64,000 nt of DNA. Origin: Metarhizium brunneum (lineage: Eukaryota; Ascomycota; Sordariomycetes; Hypocreales; Clavicipitaceae). Below are positions 33,728-44,386 of this stretch, piece after piece. The position numbers and the translations under genes were made by a program. Numbering within the stretch: the first letter of the stretch is position 1; every line of letters starts with the position of its first letter. Under the pieces are notes generated by a model. It did no database searches. It was not told the origin of the DNA and saw nothing but the letters and a program-made list of their open reading frames with translations. Where the stretch lies: NCBI RefSeq assembly GCF_013426205.1, contig NC_089423.1, forward strand, positions 6,882,001 through 6,946,000, read 5' to 3'.

Positions 33728-34860
33728 CTAATTATTTTCCCCCATGCCGAGCTCTACAGGCTTCGTAATGCTTTCAAGCTCCTGCGACAAGTACCGATGA
33801 TCTCCTGGTAATTCATACGACACGTCGCTTTGGTCCGTGGGACTATTCGACGGTAGGATGACGCCCTTTCCCTCCAACTCTGGTATGCCGCAGTCATGGC
33901 CGCCGAGGCGTGCTGATACGGCCTTTCCGTTTGACTTTGCCCTTTTCCGTTTCCAATATACCAGTATATATATTGCCAGACCAAATATCGTCAGCCCCAG
34001 GGGTATTGATACGGCAATGGCGGCCTCTATCCCAGGAGAAAGACTCGTCTTTGCCGTCCCGTCGTCCTTTGAACTCTCGCCAGTAGACGGCCCGGGTGTG
34101 GGTTGAACAATGAGCACCCTCGGCCCCCATGCAATTGCTCGAGTGTCCGAAATCGCTGTCCTTGTTACCAAGGCCGTCGATTGGAAACAGACGCCTCGCG
34201 CTCCGTTTACCGCTGTTACTTGTCCACCGAGTTTTACCGTTGATACGCAGCCATGAGGTTTCGATGTATCGCAGGCATATCCGCTGTAGACAAACTCGTT
34301 TTGGGTAAGCATAGTTGCTGGGCGAGGGCAGAAAGTCAGAGGTTTCCCTTGAATCCTTACCTCGGGCAGCAGCCAATTGCCGTCTCCCCGGCTTTAAGCA
34401 TACTCTGGATTTTCCTTTCGGCCAGATTCGGACTCGAAGTCGCATTGGCGGCGTCGGAAGCTGTGCCCGCTGGCTGGGAGATTGTGCAGCTCGGTCCGTA
34501 GCCGTGTGGGCACATCAGCCCCGGCGAGTACACGGGATAAGGCGTCACCATGTCCGAGAGTTCGAATTCGCAGGTAAATGCCGAGGCAAACGACTCGGGG
34601 AAACAGGTGGGCTTCGCCATGGGACCGAAGATGGGGCCGTTTACCCCGTTGACATTGCAGGTGAAGCCGTAGTTGTAGTAGTAGGTTCCTGGCTTCTCCG
34701 AGTTAAAGTACCGGTTTGTTAGAGACATGCAATCGTCAGCCGGCGTAAAGGTTGTTGTGAGAGCGCCGAGATTGGTTGTTGGTAGAGTCGATCGCGCTGC
34801 AAGAGCCGGCTTGGTGGTTATGGTCGCGTCGGCCGCCGTGTTTGTGGCCGCGCTGTCCAT
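33728..34860 (-). CDS. Single-pass membrane protein with Cys-rich N-terminal domain, 351 aa
   Basis: Two exons on the minus strand (34860-34361 and 34283-33728). The acceptor at CTACAG|C joins GETAIGCCPS to GYACDTSKPHGC and restores a continuous cysteine pattern, so I prefer it to the nearer acceptor. The N-terminal domain has paired motifs (FTPADDCMSL, CNVNGVNGP, PTCFPESF, GLMCPHGYGPSC, GCCPSGYACD, GVCFQST). One helix (about residues 258-280, AAIAVSIPLGLTIFGLAIYILV) is followed by WKRKR and a cytosolic tail. No classical signal peptide is seen. An in-frame ATG at 34959 would add 33 residues and does not supply one. This resembles a large ascomycete family of DUF-like membrane proteins that open with TTTFTPP..C. 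Function is unknown, and topology is inferred from the charge distribution. Confidence 0.72.
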
Positions 34861-37023
34861 GTTGACAGTCTGCACAATGTTTCGCAGAGATTTTGGCCAT
34901 GGCCTAGTTGCATTGAGGGTAGCGGGAGCGAATTGGCAGTGTTGTGTTGGGGACCGCATGTCAAAGTAGTCCGTTACCCGGCGTGTGATTCCCACGTCGA
35001 CCCCTTTTACATGCCTGCAGCAACGTTTCACACGTCCCACAAGTTTATATTATGGATGAGTGATGACATGTTTTATGTATACCGTCTTGCAAAAGAAGCG
35101 TTTCAAGCGTAAATCTACTCAATAAGATCCAATGCACTTTCGCAACACGGGACCATGTTAATAGGGGCCTCGCAGCGCTCATATGGAGCAACGATGGAAA
35201 GACACCATTTATTCGAATAAGCATTGGGTCACATTTGCACCATTCACCTCAGCTAGTACCGAGAAACACATCAACCCACGCGAAAGTAACTTGCCACCAA
35301 CGGACGCTGAATGCACAGCACCACTGGCCAAGGCCAGAATGCAAGGCATAACTTACTGGCATGGGGCTTTGTTGCTTTATCTTTGGCTTTTCATTTCATT
35401 TGCAGCCTCACCGAGTATTATTATTATTAGGTGAATCATTCGGTCCCCCCAAGCCACGTCTTTGTGAGCCCTTGATTGGCTCGGCATGTCCATCAAGCTT
35501 CCCAGCCTTGTACCTCAACTCCACATGTGCATATTGGTGTCACTGAGGCTGAGTGGTGTGAAATGTCTCGTTCTGATCCCTGGCTTTGGTGGGACATTTT
35601 CGGATAACACGAGTAAATAAAACGTACACTGGATACGGGGTACGGAATAGAACGGGAAAATAAGCTTATTGATGTGCCGGATATTCAGACCCATGCGGCG
35701 TCGGGTACATGTTCATGTGGTTGATAATAGGTAATATAACAACTACCGACCAGGTTTGGTGAATAATACCGATGAAGCATGAGTTATACATCTTATAGGA
35801 TGTACCAGCAATTTATGGCCTGCCTGGATACCTAGAAATCCACAGAGTCGTCTGTGAAATGGCACAGGTACCCAACACGGAGCCAAGGGCGATGTGGCTG
35901 GATGTCGAATCATTAGGCGCGCCGTCAGCCATCCCGAGCTGGGCGGCGAAAGAAATAGGGTTCCAATGGCGGCCTGGTAATACTGATGGAAGGTCAAGCA
36001 AAGACCACGTCGCACAAGGTGGCATGGATGTCGATGGGAATGTCAGATTTGTCAATGACATGTTTTGTCCAGGCCCTGCCGTATATATCACCGTTGGTCA
36101 CCTGCAACTCTTTCCAGTTATCCAGAAATTCGGGCCACAGTGTAGCAGACGAGTAAGCACATCCCTCAGATGTCTTTTGCTCCGCTTTGGTCTCTGCTCT
36201 GGACGGAGTGGTTGGATGCGATGCTGTGCTGGGTAGTGACTGATTGCTCATGTTCTCGAGAGGAAACTGGAGTGGGCATCACCTCAAGATGCATATGGAC
36301 ATGCTCTTGCTGCAACACTCTACATTCTTGCCTTTACTATTTATTATGGCCCGACACACGGACACCGGTACGCCGGCTTGGCATCGGGAAATGTGGGTCA
36401 GCTCCGGGACTGACCCCTTGGCCGAGGACTTTTGCTCCAAGCCCTCTATTACGCCACTGGCACATTAATTTACGAGCTGTTCGTGGAACCAAGGCTTTGG
36501 ATACCTTATAACCTTCGGACTACTTATCCTAACGGCATCCATAGTGGCCAGTATTCGCCAGTAGTAATTTTACCTGTATTGGCACAGGCATCCTGGTTGG
36601 GAGTCTAGGGCCACCGAATATACTCAAAAGTGTGTGTCTGCAAATAATCGTGGGGCCAACATCAGCATGCCGATGACGGAAGGTTTGGGCGAGGCCTTTT
36701 GCTTGTCATCTGTGATGTGGCATGTGACAAGGGCAGGGTAACTAGGCTTAGAACAGTAGTTCAAAGTCAATTTAATAAGCAACTTTAAGGCAGCAAAAAT
36801 CCTTGGTTTTCCTCAAGATCCTGAGGGAACAGAGCTCTCTATTGATATAAGAATTCGGTGAGGGCTAGTGCCTGAAGCAGCCCTCGGCTAAGGTCCGACT
36901 CCGGGTTCTCATGATACCTTTCTTGGCCGTGTGACGAGAAGCGAAAAATCAAAATTCAATACACCAGTGGCATCAATTTCTCAAGCCTATGCTGCGATGC
37001 CTCACTGGTTGGTACTATTTTCC
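34861..37023. other. Mostly gene-free stretch
   Basis: Apart from the doubtful small frame at 35994-36251 there is no supported gene. AT-rich segments at 35600-35800 and 36500-36850 carry no recognisable element. Confidence 0.45.
35994..36251 (-). CDS. Doubtful small hypothetical protein, 85 aa
   Basis: A minus-strand frame of 85 residues with protein-like composition in its second half (LWPEFLDNWKELQVTNGDI, then DKSDIPIDIHATLCDVV). It has no signal peptide or recognised domain. A neighbouring frame continues to 35813 and could be joined by an unrecognised intron. Kept as a candidate only. Confidence 0.3.
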   Translation of the reverse strand: MSNQSLPSTASHPTTPSRAETKAEQKTSEGCAYSSATLWPEFLDNWKELQVTNGDIYGRAWTKHVIDKSDIPIDIHATLCDVVFA

Positions 37024-37413
37024 CTATATTTTCTTGCACCTCCCGCCCACGGCCGTGTTTCCTTTGGACTTTGATGGACAGGTTAGACGTGGCCCAAGAA
37101 CAGCTGCGGAAGAAAGACGTACTGAGCCTACTTTCATGCAGCAGGCACGAGTTTGACCGAAACCGCAGGCAAGGCCGTCCCAGTTGCTGGGATTGAAGCA
37201 AACTGGGTTCAAGCTCTTGAAAGGTACATTCCCGATGCTGTCGCAGCACACTGGACTACATTTTGAAACCTGCGCACCGGACTCGACATCAGCAAAGTGT
37301 TCGCGCCACCAGATATACGACGAATGGCCTACCTCTTCGATTGGCAGCACCGCAGCGGCGGATCCAAGGACACCCCAGGCAATGGCGTAGATGGAGAATG
37401 GACGGAAGAGCAT
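37024..37413 (-). CDS. Small secreted cysteine-rich protein
   Basis: The frame starts at 37413 with a probable signal peptide (AIAWGVLGSAAAVLP). The mature part contains C-x3-CC (KCSPVCCDS), NPVCFNPSN, LACGFGQ and ACCMK, then two more cysteines near the end. It resembles the cysteine-spaced small secreted proteins of filamentous fungi. The CC pairs recall hydrophobins, but the spacing does not fit either hydrophobin class. An alternative model has a short intron after ACCMK (GTAGGC to CGCAG, about 37129-37099), ending in LFLGHV. Without RNA data the 129-residue unspliced form is given. Function is unknown. Confidence 0.55.
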   Translation of the reverse strand: MLFRPFSIYAIAWGVLGSAAAVLPIEEVGHSSYIWWREHFADVESGAQVSKCSPVCCDSIGNVPFKSLNPVCFNPSNWDGLACGFGQTRACCMKVGSVRLSSAAVLGPRLTCPSKSKGNTAVGGRCKKI

Positions 37414-39041
37414 TTTGACTAGGAATTGGAAAGAAAACCAAAAAATCGTGGCGTATGTCTTGACAAGCTGATTTGATGTAGTGCGTCATATTCTGAGCTT
37501 GACTGGCCCGGGAGAGGAAGAAAGTACGGTATTGAATGAGCCGGAGGGACGGCTACTTATACCCTTTATCGTCGGGATACATTCGCCAAGTCAACACTCT
37601 TCGTCCGGATGCGGAACATGGGCACGTACAACGTGACACCTTGGTCGCGATTTTCTTACTAAATGTCTCGGCGACCTCGCTGCAACACCACCCGACAATT
37701 ATAACCATTTACTCCGTATATTTAGAAGCCTCGCACTTTTCTCTCCCCTTGAGGCATATGTAGTACACGCCTGCATGCCTGTGGCTCAACGAACGCGACA
37801 GGCACGCCCGAATACCCAATTTGCGATTTTCATCCGAAGCTGCGTCGATCTTTGCTTCATCGACTTTAGCCATGGAGCAATGATTTGTACTTCGTACTTG
37901 ATGCGACTTTGATTATATTTCTGAGAGCGCGGAAGCTGTGATCTCGTTTAGCTACCCCTGCTATTGCTAGTGATTCAATCATGTCTAGGATATGGGATGA
38001 CAACTTCAAAAAGCTACACGATTTGTCCATGAATTAGCCAAGGTATATCTCATTTCACACCACACAACAACTGGCGCACCATGCCAAGTCCAATAAGAGT
38101 ACTAGTTGCAGGACCTGTAGGGTGGCAAAGGTTTTAGCTAGCCAGTCTCGCTTACTTTGATCCTCCATATCTTCGAGCCTACATGCGGGGATTGTAAAAA
38201 TTACATCTTTTACCATCTGTAGAGCGGTAAATGGCAAGGCTTCATGCAGAAACTAATACTGAAGCCACAAATGATAACGATAATGCCACACTTTTCCTTG
38301 CGGATAGATAGCGTAATTCCGCCATTACATAGCTGCTACAGAATGAATTTACATTCAACAAAAGACGTTGGAGCTCATTGGCAGCAGCCCGGAAACCCAA
38401 TATGACACCCAGATGAACGACATGATTGGTGATTGCAGCGTCGAGATATCTGGGAATTAAAATGTGCAAGTCCCTACGGACAGGGCCGTGTGTAGCAGCG
38501 TTACGTTTGTCGCTGGGGTCACATCTACAGTCGCTTGTACCTGACCTAATATTGATGGCACGATCATTGAAGTTGACGGGTGTAAGTGAGTGATAGCCCG
38601 CTGTCACGGTTTCACCACACAAAGTAAAAGGCAATTCCACAAGTGTCTGTTATAGCCAACCATGTACACCTCTTGGTCGTGATGCCCTGCATTTCACCCG
38701 TTGACGCCCGCATGCAACGCAATGCCGCCAGAATGACAGCCATGGAACATGTACATGTGACCATGATTCTTTATTTGATCTACCTAGTGAGCGATATCTA
38801 GGGCTTGGTACAGTGGTCTGCATCCCGATGCTTCGGCCATCTCGGTATGAATGTCGAGCGCACCCCAACACAGGGACTAAAGCGGTCTTGGTAAATTCCA
38901 GTATTCAGGTCCAGTGTTGTGCCCTTGCAGTCCATGTTGGGTTATTTACACTGAACAAGTTAGCTACTGCGTATTGGTAGGGACATGGAGACTTCAAGTA
39001 GACGTACCCCGAGGCTCTTCGCAAAGGCTAGACCGTGGCCC
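37414..39041. other. Intergenic, no gene seen
   Basis: About 1.6 kb. TACTCCGTA occurs at 37710-37718. A frame at 38242-38640 has no domain, signal or codon-bias support. Confidence 0.45.
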
Positions 39042-39335
39042 TTATGAGATCACGGCAGTCTTTCTGCGGCCAAGTGTGAAGTCATTGGGGTACAATTCTT
39101 CGTCTGTGGATTCCTCGTCGGCGAAGTCCCCTCGGTCGTATGAAGGTCTTTGAGTGCCGCTGAAGAATTCCCCTTGGTTGCTTGGAGGTAAATCAACGCC
39201 GTTGTAGTATTCCCCGGTAGCGAAGCCCCCTCGGTCGAGGTCAATGCGGTCACGAACCGGCTGCGGATCACGAACCTCGACCGGAGCTGCCGCCACCAGG
39301 ACGATGATGCTAGCGAGGGTAATCGACAACTTCAT
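39042..39335 (-). CDS. Small secreted acidic protein with short internal repeats, 97 aa
   Basis: A single exon starts at 39335. Residues 1-17 are a signal peptide (KLSITLASIIVLVAAAP). The mature part is Asp/Glu/Gly-rich with a recurring DRGxF-like motif (DLDRGGFATGEYY, NQGEFFSG, YDRGDFADEE) and no cysteines after the leader. A TATATA box lies about 140 bp upstream (39476-39481), giving promoter support. I do not recognise the family. It is a possible secreted or wall-associated protein. Confidence 0.6.
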   Translation of the reverse strand: MKLSITLASIIVLVAAAPVEVRDPQPVRDRIDLDRGGFATGEYYNGVDLPPSNQGEFFSGTQRPSYDRGDFADEESTDEELYPNDFTLGRRKTAVIS

Positions 39336-40497
39336 TTTGACTAGAGCGTTTTGGTAATTGAAATGTTCAAGGTTCAGGTGAATGGATTCTGATTGGAATG
39401 CCGGCAAGAAGAATTGCTGGCAGACAGATACACGGGCATCCCACTCAACGGGCACCTGCGACGTCTATATATACCTGCCCCATGACTCCAAAATTATACG
39501 CGCTTTGCAAAAGGTTAATATATAAGCTTATGCTTGTTTCATGTTTAAAACCCTTGGCCGGCGTGTATTCTCATGCAATGATACAGGGCACCACGAGACT
39601 TGAGTCATTGCTTGCACGCACGGAGGGGAGCGCCGACGCCGGTGCCGATACTTGGCAGGCTGCCACCAGAGTCAATCAAATACTTTATGCATATACCTTG
39701 GCTGAATGTCTGCTATGCGCGGCTGGGCGAGCACCATGCGACAACTTTATATCGAGTCAGGCACGTTGCGGGCACAACGCGCCCAGCCCTCGATAGCATG
39801 AATCGCCGGTGAGGCGGAGAGGCACTATAATTTCCACGTATCTTTGGCCTACAGTGCTTCAATGTTGTTTTTTAGATGAGCGGACCGTTGGTTTCACCTG
39901 CGGCCAAGTCTAATCTCGACATGGGACGTATTCGACATGGTGTAGCGGCATTTTGTCTTTGTTGTTCGGCAGACAGACGCGGCGCGCTTAATGGTCGAGT
40001 CCAAGGTTGGAAAATGGTCAGACGAGTGTCGCGTCGCCGGGATGGCAGCGGCTGAGAAATCCGGCTATTTGTTTCATATAAACTGCGCCAATAGTAAATA
40101 CAGCCCGCAACCATCGGGCGTGCGAGACGGCATTTGGGTACACATGTATGTAGCAATACGTCAAGGACACGGCGCTGTTTTCTAGGCCCAAATTCTGTCA
40201 CTCCAGTCTTATTTGATATTTCCTGTCTATTCTGACTTGTTGGCTCACGAATTTCTTTAAACATCTTCAGCCGGCTGTCTCCGGGGCCAACGTTTACAGT
40301 TTACAATAGTCATGCTTTGTTCCGATTTATTGGCATTAGAATACAGTTTGCATAGTATACATGGTGCACCACCGATTATTCCAGTCATTTCAGAAATCAC
40401 GAGAACCCTGCCGTTGCGACATCAACTCCATCATGATGCGTAAACGCCTGTTTCGCCGTCCTTGTCCGCCTTCAAAGTATCTCTCCAGAACCAACCC
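39336..40497. other. Intergenic, no gene seen
   Basis: Contains the promoter of the small secreted protein gene (TATATA at 39476-39481) and otherwise only short unsupported frames. Confidence 0.45.
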
Positions 40498-42363
40498 CTA
40501 CGACCGCGGCACACGGGTACCCAGCTCATACGATTCCGTCTGCTGCGGCCCCCCATACCCGTAAGCAGCATGAATTCCCTGATGGGGCGATGCATTCGTC
40601 GGCGAGCTGTAGATTGGAGGGGCAGCCTGGTACCCAGATGCTGGGGCCAATAGCTCTTGAGGAGGCTGGGCTGGTCTCAGATCCGGTCTGTACACGGCAT
40701 CGCCCTGCAGCTCGGATTTCGGCCAGTGCTGTGGACTTGGAGGCAGTTCTGACGGGAGAGGCGCGGCATTCCCTTGCAGTTCCGGGCGCGGAGTGTGTGA
40801 TGGCGTGGACAACTCGGCAACACCATGATTCAGATACTTGGACGGGTCGAATTCTCCCGGGCGGGCATCTGTGTCGCCGCCAGGGAGCTGTTGTCCTCGC
40901 TGTTTGCGTTGGCTACGGCGTTTAAAGAACCATACCAGACCAGCGACGAGCACAATGACGACGACTGCGCCGAGGACCGAGGCTGCAATCACGGCCACCT
41001 TGTTCACCTTGTTCCCGTCATTGCCCGAGCTGCTTTTGTCTCCGTTGCTTGCTCCTCCTCCTCCTCCAGCGCCGCCGGTTTCCAAAGGGACAGAGGAGCC
41101 GGCCTGTGTCCGCGATGGAACGCTGGCTGCCGCCGACTCAGAGATGGACTCGGACACGGTGGCGACAACCTTGCTTTCGGCTGCGCTGCAGTAATAGTCC
41201 AATACGTTGACAGCCGACGTGACATCGTCAATCGCCGTGCTCGAGCAATACCCCTTGACACTAGACGTCAACGTGCTCGATATCTTGCCGCGCATGCCCG
41301 ACTTGATGCATACGCACGAGGCGAGGGCTTGTGGCCCCGAGCCGCACAGCCAGTCCGTTTGCTGTGTCCGGCGTCAGCAAGACTTCTTCCGTTTTCAGCA
41401 AAAAGGGGGATGGGAAACGTACGCCCTGCACCACATAGGACATGGCGCTCTGGGCACAGGAGCGGAGAGACTTGAACTGCGGCAACGCAGTCACGTAGTA
41501 TGTCACTGTACCAACCATGTTAAAAAGGCCATTGTGCCCAGGGATAAACACCGCCAGACTACATGTCAACACTTACTGTCACCAGGCGGGCGCGGCGGGC
41601 CAGCAAACGAAGTCGTACCGCTGTTCATGGCACAGTAGTCGTTGAAGAAGCCCTGGGCCGCCGTCACGTCCTCGTCGTTTGAGCAAGACGACCGCACCGA
41701 TCTGCTCATGGTCTCGCTGACCAGCTTGGCCCTGTCCGTGTTGCAGACGCAGGGCGCGTACAGGCTCGCATCCCGGGGGCACTTGGACAAGAACTGCAAT
41801 TCCGCTTCATCAGCGCGCGGCCTCGTCGGCCCAGCACAAGACGTACCTCGCCTATGACGGCGTAAGAGAGTCCCGACTGCGCGCACGACGGCAGGTAGGA
41901 TATCTGCGGGATCTCGGTAATGGAGGCGTAGACCTTGTTCGCGGTGGGCGTGGCAAACGCGACGGCGCTCTCGGGATGGCAGTACTTGTCCATGATTCGG
42001 GACGCGCTCCATGCGTCGCTCGTTCCCGCGGCCGTGCCGCAGCCCGAGGATATGTCCGAGTTGATGCGCGAGGCGACGTGGTTGAACTCGCTGGTGTTGC
42101 GGCAGATGCACGACTGCAGGGCGGCCTGCCCGTCGCCGCACCTCGTCGACATTGTTTCCAGCGCGACATTGTATGAGATGGCGCTGGAGGCACACGGTGC
42201 CTTGGGAGTTCGGCGGTTAGCTGAATCTTGCGCGAAGGCGGCGTTGGCTGCGTACCAGGTAGGTGAAGATTTCAATGTCCGTCACGTAGACAGTGTCGAC
42301 GGACGAAACGGCGACGACACAAAGGGCCGCCCAAGACAAGATGGTCCAGCTCCAGGAAGCCAT
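40498..42363 (-). CDS. Membrane-anchored protein with three tandem six-cysteine modules
   Basis: Five exons on the minus strand (42363-42256, 42200-41847, 41793-41577, 41505-41423, 41361-40498) join in phase to 541 residues. Residues 1-20 are a signal peptide. Three homologous modules lie at about 39-110, 142-208 and 243-312. Each has the order C-x2-S-x2-SY-x-V, C, C-x-C, C and a closing YC, for example SCAQSGLSYAV, APCVCN and NDYC. Six cysteines per unit recall CFEM domains, but the spacing differs. A Ser/Gly-rich stalk is followed by one membrane helix (about 376-400, VAVIAASVLGAVVVIVLVAGLVWFF), then KRRSQRKQR and a Pro-rich cytosolic tail with repeated P-S-P and PELQG/SELQGDA motifs. It is probably a cell-surface receptor or adhesin. 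Function is not established. The first intron uses an AAG acceptor, chosen for frame continuity. Confidence 0.75.
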
Positions 42364-44386
42364 GGCCGGCTCTTGAGGAATGGCCGCAGGATGCAAGATG
42401 AAAAACTCGAGACGTGAACTGCAAGATCCGCCGCTCCATGCACCATGACGCTCAACCCCGGGCCTCCTCAGAGTCCTCACTGCTCAGGTCTGCCTGCCAG
42501 AGCCAAGCGCAGCCCACGACCCGATTTGACATGTCGTGAATCTCTCGACGCATGCATCGTGCCTGGTCATTACCCCAAACCGCCGCCATGCGGTTCAGCT
42601 GCCCCGTTCTGGCGGCCGCTTCGTGACACCATTCGATGCCTGGGCCATGGCCAAGCTTGCTTAAGCATACTAAAAGCGCCCAGAGACCATCGAAGACCTG
42701 CTTGCCCCTGGGAGCTGAACACACCGAGGTCCACACCAAGCCTCGTGAGGATTGGCTGTTGGCGTCGTCAGTCCGTGTGTGCATACATATGTGTGTTTCC
42801 GCAGCCCGTGCCGCGCGGAACCAGATTCCTTTACCTTGCCGCGGTACTCCGTAGTTTTCCGGGGTTCAAGTGTTAGCAGAGTCCAAGTCACCAGATCGTG
42901 GCAGACGCGATACATTCAATACAAGTGTCGTCTGGTGGCAAGGGAAGCTGGCGACGGGCCCGGCGCAACGACGGCCGAGATGACGGACATGGAACCTCCC
43001 ATTGTTCTGGGCAGCAGGCTACAATTGGCGAGACAGTTGATCAAGCCGTCCAAGTCTATTCCCAGCATCAATTGGCGAGACAGCTGATCAAGCCGTCCAG
43101 GTCTATTCCCAGCATCACCAAGGAATACACGGGTCTACCAACTCGTCTCATCTCTGCATCGATCGATGAATGCAGCCGCTCACTCCCGGCGTCCAGTTAC
43201 AGCGCGCGGCAATACCATGAGCCGATGAACAGGTGCATGTCCGGCGATTACTAACGGACCAACGTCTGAAGCAGAGAGTTGGGTCTCGTGCATCTACTTC
43301 AATGTTGCTTCTTGTCCTTGGCGTCTTGGCAGCATTTCTCCTGCAGTAGTTTCTCCCAAGCGCTACTAGGCGCCGCATAACTATTTCCTATTTCTGAATA
43401 TAGTAAGTGCAAGTGTATTTGATCATCTGTTGTATTTCAAAGATATCTACAACGTCGACTAGTGTATTCAAAATACATTTGACAGTCTATTGTATTCAGG
43501 ACCAGTTCTAGCTTGCCGTGTTTACGATGTATTTCCCATCACATCACTATTTTATCTGAATACTACTAACCTTTTTAGACTACTAGAAATTCATAGAAAT
43601 TCATAATGCAATTCGTATTGTACAAAGAACATTGGCCGAAAATGTACCGTCGCCAACGCAACATGCCAGTGAGCACCCTCCGCGACCGATGTTGCAATCG
43701 TGTCCTATCAAATAAGCACGCAATTCAAGGCGTATTTTTTTCCGGCTGGCGAATAAAGTATATTTTATCCCGTCCCCGTTATCTGTACCTTGTACCTGCA
43801 ATTACTGAAACAAGGGCTTATCACACCGTTACACGGCAGCCGAGATCACGAGACCTCGTGCCGTGCCTTAGGCTCTGACCGACTTCTTGTATAAATAGCG
43901 CGCTCTGGTCCGCCTGAGGCCTTGAGAAGACCCAGGTCCTTGACTACCAAAGACTGCCACTGGATGAATTGACTTGTTAGTCTGAGCCCTCATTGAACCC
44001 CTTTCACCACGTGTAGACGACCCAGAGCGTAACTCGTGAAAAGCAAAGTTTCAACTTGACGTGGACTATGGCCCGCTTTCCATAGACGGGCAGAAACATC
44101 TTGACCGAAACGGACATGATCAACGGGCTAATCTTTCCGGCATAGAAGCTTCAAGGCGTGCGAACTTTGGCGGACGCCAGCGCAAGCCACGAGTTTGCTT
44201 CCGGAGGGGAACCGCCAGTCCTTGTTTGTTATTGCGTCCGCCATCAACCAAGAAGCAGGTGAATAAGAAGGACTACAAAGGCCAAGATTTCTGAGTCTAT
44301 AGATATTTATAGCCGTCTCGGGCACATCATTTGCAGCAGACGACCAACTTCCCCCCCCCCTTCACGGCAGGCGCCCAAACGCAGCA
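42364..44386. other. Intergenic, contains a tandem duplication
   Basis: Two kilobases without a supported gene. TACTCCGTA at 42845-42853, a 47-bp tandem duplication at 43023-43116, and an AT-rich patch at 43380-43600. Confidence 0.5.
43023..43116. repeat. Tandem duplication, two 47-bp units
   Basis: Units 43023-43069 and 43070-43116 both run from AATTGGCGAGACAG to TATTCCCAGCATC and differ at only two positions (T/C in GTTGATC versus GCTGATC, A/G in CCAAG versus CCAGG). The two differences are transitions, so the duplication is recent. Confidence 0.9.

Noticed and set aside
37024..37413. Hydrophobin call for the cysteine-rich secreted protein
   Set aside because: Spacing between the CC pairs and single cysteines does not fit class I or II, and the eighth cysteine depends on the splice model.
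38242..38640. 132-codon minus-strand frame
   Set aside because: No signal peptide, domain or promoter marks; composition typical of noncoding AT/GC-balanced DNA.
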